This document shows positions 9,123-17,345 of a stretch of DNA of 64,000 bases, piece by piece. Under the pieces are notes generated by a model that saw only the letters and a list, made by a program, of their open reading frames with translations, did no database searches and was not told the DNA's origin. Both the position numbers and the translations under genes were made by a program. Numbering within the stretch: position 1 is the first letter of the stretch; the number at the start of each line of letters is the position of its first letter. This DNA comes from Pseudomonas abietaniphila (GTDB lineage: Bacteria; Pseudomonadota; Gammaproteobacteria; Pseudomonadales; Pseudomonadaceae), in NCBI RefSeq assembly GCF_900100795.1, contig NZ_FNCO01000002.1, positions 702,007-766,006 of the forward strand, given 5' to 3'.

Positions 9123-9650
9123 TGTATATCCGTTTCTTGCGGCGGCCCTGCTAGAGTCTGGCTAACGCCAGACCTGTTTCGCCTCCGGCGAGTTACTTGA
9201 AAAGACCCCAAGTAACCAAGGTCCAGCACCCGGTTGGGCCCGACTTCGTCGGGTTCCTTCTCTCCGGCGACGCTCCGTGGGCCCGCCGCCATCGGCCATC
9301 CATGGCCGGGGGCGGCTCTCGCGGCATCCATGCCGCTCGGCCCACTACGCGCCACCTGCGTTCAGCCTGCACCCAAGTCGCGATGTGTGGTGTCTGAAGT
9401 GTCGAGGCAGGAAAATCAAAAGCAAAAGCAGTCGCAAAATAAGTGTTTTGGATTTCCGCTGTGCTTTTGATTCTGCCAAAGGCGTAGGAGCGACCGGGGT
9501 GGCGAATGGAGTGATGCAGGGGGGGATCTGATCCGGTGACCCGTGAGTCAGCTGTACCGGAAATTCCTTGAATTGGCCTAAACTGCCGCCTTGAAAAGCT
9601 GGTACCCCGTTGGCATCCGCCGATGGGGTCGCGATGAAGGCGGTTGAGGC
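9123..9650. other. long intergenic region, no gene seen
   Basis: About 530 bp before the GlxA-type gene. The part near 9175-9410 (GAGTTACTTGAAAAGACC, then CAAGTAACCAAGG, then GC-rich palindromic stretches) resembles dispersed non-coding repeats I know from Pseudomonas intergenic regions. Near 9481-9510 the motif GGCGTAGGAGCG looks like a degenerate REP half and recurs at about 53500. Frames here lack codon-usage signal or ribosome sites. Confidence 0.5.
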
Positions 9651-10625
9651 ATGCAAGACCCTAATGTTCATAAAACCGTGGTGATGGTGCTGTTCAACGA
9701 CGTGCTGATGCTCGACGTGACCGGCCCAATGGACGTTTTTTCGATTTCAAATCGCCTGTTGCCCAAGGAGAAACAGTACCGTCTCCTCACGGTGTCGGAC
9801 CGGTCCGGGCTGGTGCGCAGTTCTTGCGGTCTCAAGGTCCACGCCGATCTGCGACTGCAAGACTGTCCCGCTGACGTTGACCTGCTGCTGGTTCCCGGTG
9901 GCCCGGGCGCTTACGGCTTCACCCACCCGGAATTGACCGCCTGGTTGCCGGCTGCCGCAAAAAGCGCTCGACGCTTCGGCGCGATCTGTACGGGGATCTT
10001 CCTGCTCGGCGAGGCCGGTTTGATTGACGGCTATCGCTGTACCACCCACTGGAACTATGTCGAGCGCCTGGCTCAGCGTTTTCCCGAGGCGCGGGTGGAA
10101 ACCGAGCAGATTTACGTCATCGACCGCAATTTGATCACCTCAGGCGGTATTACGGCGGGTATCGACATGGCGCTGGCCGTGGTCGCCGAAGATCACGGCA
10201 AGGACATCGCGCTGGAAGTCGCCAAAGTGCTGCTGGTGGTGATGAAACGCCAGGGCGGTCAAACCCCTTATGGTCCACTGCTGGCTGCGGTACCCCGTGA
10301 CGGCGGTGCCATCGCCAAGGTCCAGGCGCACGTCGTGGATCATATCGAGGCGCCCTACACCATTGATCGAATGGCCGAAATCGCGGCCATGAGCCCGCGC
10401 AATTTCGCCCGTGCGTTCCAGCGCGACGTCGGCATGACGCCCATGCAGTACGTGCAAAACGCGCGCATCGATCACGCCCGCAAGCTTCTGGAATCCTGCG
10501 ACGTCCCGCTTAAGGTGCTGGCCTCGCGCTGCGGTTTCGGCAGTGCGCGACACATGCGCAAAGTGTTCAGCGAGCGTATTGGACTGTCGCCGAATCAGTA
10601 CCGGCAGCAGTTCGGCGGCGAATGA
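9651..10625 (+). CDS. GlxA-type transcriptional regulator (DJ-1/PfpI-AraC fusion)
   Basis: DNA-binding regulator of 324 residues. Residues about 10-180 form a class I glutamine-amidotransferase-like (DJ-1/PfpI) domain with the nucleophile-elbow region FGAICTGIFLLGEAG; residues about 220-320 are an AraC double helix-turn-helix (RMAEIAAMSPRNFARAFQRD, then KVLASRCGFGSARHMRKVF). Related proteins (GbdR, CdhR, ArgR) control quaternary amine or amino-acid catabolism, but the target cannot be named here. The next gene downstream on the same strand is an exported hydrolase 170 bp away. Confidence 0.9.
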   Translation: MQDPNVHKTVVMVLFNDVLMLDVTGPMDVFSISNRLLPKEKQYRLLTVSDRSGLVRSSCGLKVHADLRLQDCPADVDLLLVPGGPGAYGFTHPELTAWLPAAAKSARRFGAICTGIFLLGEAGLIDGYRCTTHWNYVERLAQRFPEARVETEQIYVIDRNLITSGGITAGIDMALAVVAEDHGKDIALEVAKVLLVVMKRQGGQTPYGPLLAAVPRDGGAIAKVQAHVVDHIEAPYTIDRMAEIAAMSPRNFARAFQRDVGMTPMQYVQNARIDHARKLLESCDVPLKVLASRCGFGSARHMRKVFSERIGLSPNQYRQQFGGE

Positions 10626-10795
10626 CCGAGGGCCGGTTTTGTATCACTGTGTATCTGGATCGCGCCGGGATACGCAGGCATTCATCCGCCGGGTGATTCG
10701 ACACACGGCAGATACGTCGTCGCGTTGAAATGCACGCACGGTTTGAAGGGACCCCGCCGGGTTCCCTGGCCATGAACGTGTATGGAGACATCCCC

Positions 10796-11839
10796 ATGAA
10801 GCTGGCATTGCAGAACACCACCACCGGCCGTCTGTTCACCGCATCCCTGCTCGCGGCAAGCCTGTTTGGCGTGCTGGGCACGGCCCAGGCGCAGGACACT
10901 GCCACGACGTCCGCCAATGCTGTCAGCCATGCGGCGCCCTCGCCGTTCGGCCCACTCAAGCACGTCAAGGCTGGCCTGCTGGATGTGGCGTATGCCGAAA
11001 CCGGCCCGGCAGACGGGCAAGTGGTGATTCTCCTGCACGGCTGGCCGTACGATATTCACAGCTATGACGACGTCGCGCCTCTGCTCGCTGCAAAAGGCTA
11101 TCGCGTGCTGATGCCGTATGCCCGTGGCTATGGCGATACGCATTTCCTGTCCGACAAAACCCTGCGTAACGGCCAGCCGGCTGCGCTGGCCAGCGATGTC
11201 ATCGACTTCATGGATGCGCTCAAGATCAAGCAGGCCGTGCTCGGCGGTTATGACTGGGGCGCGCGCTCCGCTGACATCGTCTCCGCACTGTGGCCGGAAC
11301 GCGTGAAAGCGCTGGTGTCGGTCAGCGGCTACCTGATCGGCAACCAGGCAGCCGGCAAGAACCCACTGCCACCCAAGGCCGAACTGCAATGGTGGTATCA
11401 GTTCTATTTCGCCACCGACCGCGGCCGTGCCGGCTATGAAAAGAACACCCACGATTTCGCCAAACTGATCTGGCAGACCGCTTCGCCGAAATGGGCATTC
11501 GACGACGCCACCTATGATCGCAGTGCCAAGGCGCTGGAAAACCCCGACCATGTCGACATCACCGTGTTCAACTACCGCTGGCGGCTGGGCCTAGTTGCCG
11601 GTGAGTCACGCTACGAGGCGCTGGAACAGAAACTCGCCACGGCCCCGTCCATCGGCGTGCCGACCATCACCCTGGAAGGCGACGCAAACGGCGCCCCTCA
11701 CCCGGCACCCGAGGATTACGCCAAGCGCTTCACAGGCAAATACGAATTCCGGCTGATCAACGGCGGCATCGGTCACAACCTGCCGCAAGAAGCGCCGCAG
11801 GCGTTCGCGCAAGCGGTGATCGATGCGGATCATTTGTAA
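10796..11839 (+). CDS. exported alpha/beta hydrolase, epoxide-hydrolase-like
   Basis: The protein has 347 residues. An N-terminal signal peptide (MKLALQNTTTGRLFTASLLA, cleavage after TAQA) sends it to the periplasm. The fold is alpha/beta hydrolase with the oxyanion motif HGWPYD and a nucleophile elbow GGYDWGAR, where Asp rather than Ser is the nucleophile; this is typical of epoxide hydrolases and dehalogenases. A C-terminal His occurs in GGIGHNLPQE. The ATG at 10796 gives a normal signal peptide; starts upstream in the same frame do not. The substrate is unknown. Confidence 0.82.
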   Translation: MKLALQNTTTGRLFTASLLAASLFGVLGTAQAQDTATTSANAVSHAAPSPFGPLKHVKAGLLDVAYAETGPADGQVVILLHGWPYDIHSYDDVAPLLAAKGYRVLMPYARGYGDTHFLSDKTLRNGQPAALASDVIDFMDALKIKQAVLGGYDWGARSADIVSALWPERVKALVSVSGYLIGNQAAGKNPLPPKAELQWWYQFYFATDRGRAGYEKNTHDFAKLIWQTASPKWAFDDATYDRSAKALENPDHVDITVFNYRWRLGLVAGESRYEALEQKLATAPSIGVPTITLEGDANGAPHPAPEDYAKRFTGKYEFRLINGGIGHNLPQEAPQAFAQAVIDADHL

Positions 11840-12052
11840 TGCTTGACGATTGACGTCGGCAAGGTGTGGCGAGGTGAGGATCGGGCCGGTAGGCTTGGCA
11901 TCAGGCAGCCAGACCGATCCAGTGCTGGCGACCGGGCAGATGCCCAGGGTCGTCAGCGCTTGAAAGACCTGCTCCCGGCAAGGCTGACTGCCCAGAGACT
12001 CCAGGTAACGGTCATTTGCCTGAGCGATCATCAAACCTCAAAGGTGGCCACA

Positions 12053-13015
12053 ATGCATGAACTTGATTCCCTGACCCAGGGCCGGCCCATTGCAATCGTC
12101 GGCGCGGGTCTGGTCGGCGCGGGCTGGGCACTGGTCTTCGCCCGGGCAGGACTCGCCGTACGGATCTATGACGCAAACCCGGCGATCTCGAACGCCTCGA
12201 TCCCGCTAATCGAACGGCAGATCGCAGACCTCACCGAATTCGGGCTTTTATCGGAATCTGCCGAGTCCATCCTTGCGCGCCTCACGGTGTGCGACACGCT
12301 GCAACAGGCCGTCAACGGTGCAGCGTATGTTCAGGAATCGATTCTGGAGCGCACCGATGTCAAACGGGCGCTCATGCTCGAACTGGACGCCATCGCCGGC
12401 CCCGACCTGATCATCGGCAGCTCCACGTCAGGCATCCCCGCCTCGGCGTTTGCATCGGAGTTGAGCATTTCGTCGCGCGTCATCATTGCTCATCCGGTGA
12501 ACCCGCCGTACCTCGTTCCCGTGGTTGAAATCGTGCCCTCGCCGGACACCTCGTCCTCGGTCATTGCTTTTACGGCGGCACTGATGGAGGCCGTGGGTCA
12601 AAGCGTTGTACACGTGCGTAAAGAAGTGCCCGGCTTCGTGCTCAATCGCCTTCAGGCCGTGCTGTTGCGCGAAGCGTGGGCGTTGGTGGAAGAAGGCGTC
12701 GCGACCTGTGAGGACATCGACAAAACCGTGCGCGACGGGCTGGGTTGGCGGTGGTCGTTCATGGGGCCGTTCGAGACGATCGATCTCAATGCCGTCGGCG
12801 GTGTGGCTGATTATGCGCAACGTCTCGGGCCGCTCTATCGCGGCATTGCCGACTCGCGCTCCCACACCGAAGAATGGAGCCCGGAGCTGATCAAAACCGT
12901 AGAAGACCAGCGCCGCGGGTTCCTGGCGTTCGATGAACTGGAAAAACGCCGTGCATGGCGCGACCGTCAGCTCATGGCCTTCAGCGCGCAGCGGCGCAAG
13001 GACGATCAGCGCTGA
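12053..13015 (+). CDS. 3-hydroxyacyl-CoA dehydrogenase family oxidoreductase
   Basis: NAD-dependent oxidoreductase of 320 residues with the Rossmann motif GAGLVGAGWA near the N-terminus and the two-domain arrangement of the 3-hydroxyacyl-CoA dehydrogenase/lambda-crystallin/carnitine dehydrogenase group. HPVNPPYLVPVVEIVPS and the ESILERTDVKRALMLELD region are diagnostic. Stand-alone members of this size often oxidise small hydroxy acids (L-carnitine, L-gulonate, 3-hydroxybutyryl-CoA). AAGGTGG precedes the ATG. It converges with an SDR gene across a strong bidirectional terminator. Confidence 0.82.
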   Translation: MHELDSLTQGRPIAIVGAGLVGAGWALVFARAGLAVRIYDANPAISNASIPLIERQIADLTEFGLLSESAESILARLTVCDTLQQAVNGAAYVQESILERTDVKRALMLELDAIAGPDLIIGSSTSGIPASAFASELSISSRVIIAHPVNPPYLVPVVEIVPSPDTSSSVIAFTAALMEAVGQSVVHVRKEVPGFVLNRLQAVLLREAWALVEEGVATCEDIDKTVRDGLGWRWSFMGPFETIDLNAVGGVADYAQRLGPLYRGIADSRSHTEEWSPELIKTVEDQRRGFLAFDELEKRRAWRDRQLMAFSAQRRKDDQR

Positions 13016-13029
13016 TCAACTGACCCTCT

Positions 13030-13060
13030 AAAAGGCGGCCCTCACCTGAGGGCCGCTTCG
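13030..13060. terminator. bidirectional Rho-independent terminator
   Basis: Ten-bp perfect stem GCGGCCCTCA / TGAGGGCCGC (13035-13056) with a 2-base loop. It is flanked by A-rich sequence on the left and TT on the right, and lies between convergent genes ending at 13015 and 13062. Confidence 0.8.
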
Positions 13061-13061
13061 G

Positions 13062-13844
13062 TTATTGCGCTGTCCAGCCACCGTCGATCTTCAACGCGGT
13101 GCCGGTGACCATCCTTGCAGCAGGCCCTGCGAGGTAAAGCGCCCCGCCGACGATGTCTTCCATCGTCGCCATGTGCCCCATCGGAATCTTCGACACCAGA
13201 AAGGCTTCCTTCTCAGGCGTGTCGACGATCTTGCGCACCAGCGGCGTATCAACGAACGTCGGGCACAGCGTGTTGACCCGAATGCCCTGCCCGGCCAGTT
13301 CGACCGCCATCGCTTTGGTCAGGCCTTCGATGGCGTGCTTGGTCATGCAATACACCGTGCGATTGGGTGAACCGACATGCCCCATCTGGGAAGACACATT
13401 AATGATGACGCCGATGTCAGGCCCGGTATTGGTCAGCATCTTCTGCACCGCCGCTTGCGCGGTGACGAAGCAGGCCCGTACGTTCAGGTTGAGCATTGAG
13501 TCCAAGTGTTCATCCGTGACCTCAACCATAGGCTCGGGGTAATTGATGCCTGCGTTATTCACCAGGATGTCCAGCTGTGGAAGATCATCGATCACCGCAC
13601 GAATGGCGGCGCTGTCGGTGACATCGCAAACCACCGTGCTAACGCTGCCGCCTCGCCCGCGAATCACGTCGGCGACCTGATCCAGATTGGGTTGGGTGCG
13701 GGCGACCAGCACCACATCAGCTCCTGCGGCACTGAACGCCAGTGCGACGCCCGCGCCAATGCCGGATCCGCCGCCCGTGATCAGGGCGACCTTGCCATCC
13801 AGTCGAAAAGAAGGCATCCCCAAGGTGTCGTATTCGCCTGCCAA
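13062..13844 (-). CDS. short-chain dehydrogenase/reductase
   Basis: NAD(P)-dependent SDR of about 260 residues. It has the cofactor motif TGGGSGIG, NNAG, the catalytic Ser in INVSSQMG and YxxxK in YCMTKHAIEG, and ends with the usual TGTALKIDGGW segment. The start is set at TTG 13844 because GAGGAG sits 6-7 bp upstream; an ATG at 13817 and an in-frame ATG at 13883 lack a ribosome site. Substrate unknown; neighbours suggest hydroxy-acid metabolism. Confidence 0.85.
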   Translation of the reverse strand: MAGEYDTLGMPSFRLDGKVALITGGGSGIGAGVALAFSAAGADVVLVARTQPNLDQVADVIRGRGGSVSTVVCDVTDSAAIRAVIDDLPQLDILVNNAGINYPEPMVEVTDEHLDSMLNLNVRACFVTAQAAVQKMLTNTGPDIGVIINVSSQMGHVGSPNRTVYCMTKHAIEGLTKAMAVELAGQGIRVNTLCPTFVDTPLVRKIVDTPEKEAFLVSKIPMGHMATMEDIVGGALYLAGPAARMVTGTALKIDGGWTAQ

Positions 13845-14064
13845 GTCACTCTCCTCTAGCGGTATCAGATTTCGTTCGCACATCCGGGCTTGCGTCTAAC
13901 GGCGTCGCCGGCATCCCGTCATGCGTGCTGGCCTATGCCTCACTGGCCGCGTAAGCCACCCTGCGGTTGCATACGCATGCATCGCCATCATAGAAGACCG
14001 CAAAGGGTTTTCAAAGCCGAGAACACGAACATGTCTGAGCTGATCTCAGGCACGTCAGCGACCT

Positions 14065-15021
14065 TCAGCCAATCACCTCGGCGTAGACGTTTCGATCAAT
14101 GTTGGCACCTGACAGGATGACGCCAACGTTCTTGCCTTTCATCGCCTCACGCTCCTGCATCAACGCCGCCAACGCTGCAGCGCCTGCGCCTTCTGCCAGG
14201 TTGTGGGTGTCGGCGTAGTACACGCGCATGGCCTCGGCAATCTCCTCATCGGCGACGGAGACGATCCGTTGCGCACCTTCTTTGTAGATAGCAAACGCTT
14301 CCGGAATCGGACCGCGAACCGCCAACCCGTCGGCAAACGTATTGGCCGACGCCGTCTCGCGTAACACCCCCGCTTCGAACGATTGCCTGGCAGCGTCCGC
14401 TTCAGTGGACACCACGCCGACCACCTGGGTGTTCAGTTGCAATGCGTCGCGCACGGCGATCACCCCGCAAATGCCCGACCCGCAACCAATGGGCACATAG
14501 ACGGTGTGCAGGTCAGGCGCGGCGGTGAACAATTCCAGCGCATAGCTCGCCACGCCTTTGACCAACGCCGGGTGGTAAGGCGGAACCAGAAAAAGGCCAT
14601 GGGTTTTCGCCAGCCGCGCGGCTTCGCCACGGGCTTCGTCGAAGTCCCGGCCGTACTCCACGACTTCGCTACCAAAACCGCGCATGGCGTTGTTCTTCTC
14701 CACGGAGTTGCCAACCGGCACCACGATCAACGCCCGCATACCCGCTGCACGGGCCGCCATCGCGAGGCTCTGCCCGTGGTTGCCGCGAGTGGCCGTGACG
14801 ATGCCCTCGACGTCCGGGTGCGCGTTTTTCAGCCACTGCATGAAGGTGATACCGCCGCGCACCTTGAAAGCACCCGTGGGCGTGTGATTTTCGTGCTTGA
14901 CCCACACGGTGCAACCCAGTCGCTCAGCGAGCAAAGGCCACGCATATTGGGGCGTTGCAGGCATCACGCGGTACACCTGCCGGGCGGCGTCTTCGAGGTC
15001 TTCGCGAGTCAGTCGGTGCAT
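14065..15021 (-). CDS. PLP-dependent threonine/serine dehydratase-type enzyme
   Basis: Fold-type II PLP enzyme of 318 residues that should deaminate a hydroxy-amino acid to a 2-oxo acid and ammonia. The PLP lysine lies in TGAFKVRGG, the glycine-rich phosphate loop in PIGCGSGICG, and the ending GAGAAALAAL is typical. There is no C-terminal ACT regulatory domain, so it resembles catabolic enzymes (threonine, serine or hydroxyaspartate ammonia-lyase) rather than biosynthetic IlvA. GGAGG precedes the ATG at 15021. A divergent AraC gene starts about 110 bp away and is its likely regulator. Confidence 0.82.
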   Translation of the reverse strand: MHRLTREDLEDAARQVYRVMPATPQYAWPLLAERLGCTVWVKHENHTPTGAFKVRGGITFMQWLKNAHPDVEGIVTATRGNHGQSLAMAARAAGMRALIVVPVGNSVEKNNAMRGFGSEVVEYGRDFDEARGEAARLAKTHGLFLVPPYHPALVKGVASYALELFTAAPDLHTVYVPIGCGSGICGVIAVRDALQLNTQVVGVVSTEADAARQSFEAGVLRETASANTFADGLAVRGPIPEAFAIYKEGAQRIVSVADEEIAEAMRVYYADTHNLAEGAGAAALAALMQEREAMKGKNVGVILSGANIDRNVYAEVIG

Positions 15022-15129
15022 GGTTTCCTCCAGCGTTCTGTTTGGTCGCAGTCTAGGCACCGAGCGGTGTCGCTGGCTTTCAAAAAACCCACCTGACCTT
15101 TTGCCTGATTCTTGAGTACTATCGCGCTC

Positions 15130-15927
15130 ATGAGCCGTCCACACCGCGTCACCTCATCGCCCGTTACCGAGCCGGTCCGCCGCGCCGATGCAGGGCCGTG
15201 GACGATCGAATTGCTGCCCGCGTCCCCTTACGAAGCGCGCTATGTCGCCACGCAGTCCAGCGTCGGCTTTGCGTTCGACAGCCAGCGGGGTACTCACGCC
15301 ATTGGCAGCGATCGCCTGCGTCCTTTCGCTGCCGTGCCCAACGGGCTGGCGTTTGTGCCCGCGGGCTGCGACGTGTTTTCAGCGTCTCCCGACGGCGGTG
15401 AATACCTGTTGCTCAAACGCAACGACGGGGGTTCGTTGAATGGCGAGCGAGCGTTCAACAACCTGATCGACGCTCAGGCCATTCGCCTCGCACACCGCAT
15501 GCGCAACGCATTGCTGCGTGCATCGGTCAACGATGACTGGGAGGCCTGGGCCATTGCTCTTGCCGAACGGACGGCTCAATCGCCCCTGCACTCGGCCCGT
15601 TCAAGCACCTCAATGACCAGCAAGCGATTACGTTTACTCGATGAGTACATCGACGCGCGCCTGGATCGCCCTTTAAGCGTTCAAACGATGGCGAATCTGC
15701 TGGAACTGTCAGAAGGCTACTTCATGCGCGCCTTCACCCACGCGACCGGGAAAACCCCACACAGCTACCTCATCGACCGACGCGTGGCCCGCGCCCGCGC
15801 ACTGCTGCGCGACGCCCGCGTCAGTGTCGCGGACGTCGCTCAGGCATGTGGTTTCTCGTCCCAGGCGCACCTGGCGACGACCTTCAGGCAGCGGCTGGGT
15901 GTGAGTCCGTCGCAATTGCGGGGGTAA
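15130..15927 (+). CDS. AraC-family transcriptional regulator
   Basis: About 265 residues; a variable N-terminal half and a C-terminal AraC domain (QTMANLLELSEGYFMRAFTH, then VADVAQACGFSSQAHLATTF). Start placed at ATG 15130; an in-frame TTG at 15112 is possible. It is divergent from the dehydratase gene, an arrangement that suggests local control. The N-terminal effector domain is not recognised. Confidence 0.85.
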   Translation: MSRPHRVTSSPVTEPVRRADAGPWTIELLPASPYEARYVATQSSVGFAFDSQRGTHAIGSDRLRPFAAVPNGLAFVPAGCDVFSASPDGGEYLLLKRNDGGSLNGERAFNNLIDAQAIRLAHRMRNALLRASVNDDWEAWAIALAERTAQSPLHSARSSTSMTSKRLRLLDEYIDARLDRPLSVQTMANLLELSEGYFMRAFTHATGKTPHSYLIDRRVARARALLRDARVSVADVAQACGFSSQAHLATTFRQRLGVSPSQLRG

Positions 15928-15965
15928 GCGCTCTGCGCCAGCGCCATTTCAAACAAGGAGGCTTT

Positions 15966-16556
15966 ATGACAATGACAGTCGAATCGCTGCTCAGCATCGC
16001 CCTGTCCAACCCGGTCAATGCTCAGATTATTGCCCGTCTGCCGTCGCTGGGCCTTAACCAATGCATGCTCACGGCAGGTTGCCTTTTTCAGGCAGTCTGG
16101 AATCAACGCAGCGGCCAGCCTGCCGCTTGGGGCGTGAATGACTATGACGTGTTTTACTTCGATGAAGATCGCTCATGGGAGGCCGAAAACGACGTCATCA
16201 ACGCTACCCGGATTCTGTTTCAAGACCTGGGGGTGAATGTCGAGGTTCGGAATCAGGCGCGGGTGCATCTATGGTTCAGTGAGCGCTTCGGTCATCCTTA
16301 TCCGGCGCTCAGCTCAGCCAAGCAGGGCGTTGATCGATTTCTGGTGGCATCGACCTGCATCGGCGTCGAGATTGAGACGAACGAGGTTTACGCGCCCTAC
16401 GGGCTGGCTGAGCTAGAGCAAGGCATTCTGCGCATCAACCCCCACTTTAAACAGCCGGACCTGTTTCGAAAAAAATCCAGGGACTATCAGGCCCGCTGGC
16501 CGTGGCTGACCATTCACGAACCCAGAGAGCCCTTGGAACCTGGTCAGGACGTGTAG
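15966..16556 (+). CDS. nucleotidyltransferase-family protein
   Basis: 196-residue cytosolic protein with the pattern of the small nucleotidyltransferase-like family: Ala-Gly-Cys-Leu-Phe-Gln near residue 38 and the VNDYDVFYFDED metal-binding-like acidic cluster. The biochemical role of this family is not established. AAGGAGG lies 6 bp before the ATG. It follows the AraC gene by 38 bp on the same strand and may be cotranscribed. Confidence 0.75.
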   Translation: MTMTVESLLSIALSNPVNAQIIARLPSLGLNQCMLTAGCLFQAVWNQRSGQPAAWGVNDYDVFYFDEDRSWEAENDVINATRILFQDLGVNVEVRNQARVHLWFSERFGHPYPALSSAKQGVDRFLVASTCIGVEIETNEVYAPYGLAELEQGILRINPHFKQPDLFRKKSRDYQARWPWLTIHEPREPLEPGQDV

Positions 16557-16579
16557 CTGTATAGCCAGGTTCCGCGCGG

Positions 16580-17134
16580 TCAGCTGCGCTGTAACCATTG
16601 CTCCCGGCTCAGCTCCCAGACCTCCTTGCCCAGCGCGCCGCTAACGAAATGCCCTTCGGTGACCTCAATCAACCGCATGCCTTCGCGTTCGGATACCCGT
16701 CGGGAGGCTGCGTTTCCAATCGCCTTGGGGACCTGCATCAGAGGACGATCCAAGGTTTCGAACCAGTATCGGTTGATGACCTTGCAGGCCTCCTGCATGT
16801 AACCCTTTCCCTGCCAGGCCGGTGAAAGCCAGAAGCCTCGATGGTTGCCCGGCTGGTCATACAGGCTGATGCTGCCGATGCATTGCTCGGGTGTCTGATT
16901 GAGACGAATCATCCAGTGCCACTCGTTTCCGGCGGCTATCGCGGGCAAGGCATGACCGCGCACGTATTGCTCCGCGCCGTTGTCCGGGTAAGGCCAAGGC
17001 ACGCGACGGTCGAGGTAGCGAACCACCTCCCAATGGGGAAACAGATGCTGAATGGCCGGAATGTCCGTCTCGGCAAGCGGGGTGAGAAGGAGTCGATCAG
17101 TTCGAAAAACGGGGACGCTGTCCATGGCAGGCAC
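16580..17134 (-). CDS. GNAT N-acetyltransferase, RimJ/RimL-like
   Basis: 184-residue acetyl-CoA-dependent transferase of the ribosomal-protein/small-molecule group, with FRTDRLLLTPL at the N-terminus, the acetyl-CoA loop region FWLSPAWQGKGYMQEA and NAASRRVSEREGMRLIE. An ATG four codons in (PA-M) is an alternative start. The substrate is unknown. The gene is convergent with the preceding nucleotidyltransferase-like gene. Confidence 0.85.
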   Translation of the reverse strand: MPAMDSVPVFRTDRLLLTPLAETDIPAIQHLFPHWEVVRYLDRRVPWPYPDNGAEQYVRGHALPAIAAGNEWHWMIRLNQTPEQCIGSISLYDQPGNHRGFWLSPAWQGKGYMQEACKVINRYWFETLDRPLMQVPKAIGNAASRRVSEREGMRLIEVTEGHFVSGALGKEVWELSREQWLQRS

Positions 17135-17345
17135 TCGCTGTCAGTCGACGGGCATCGTATCAAACAGGTGACGGAGCCCGCACAGCTCCGTCACTGCAGG
17201 CGTAAGCTTGCTCTGGGCTGCACAGGCAATGGCGATGTGGCTACCTGCACCGGCCTGTTGGTGAGCACGCTCACTCCCACACTCCGAATCTCGCCGGGCG
17301 CCTATCGCAAACAACACGACGGGCGCTGATCCGGCTTTCTCACCC

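Noticed and set aside
17248..17284. REP-like half site (GGTGAGCACGCTCACTCCCAC)
   Set aside because: Only one arm is recognisable and no paired copy is nearby, so it is not listed as a repeat.
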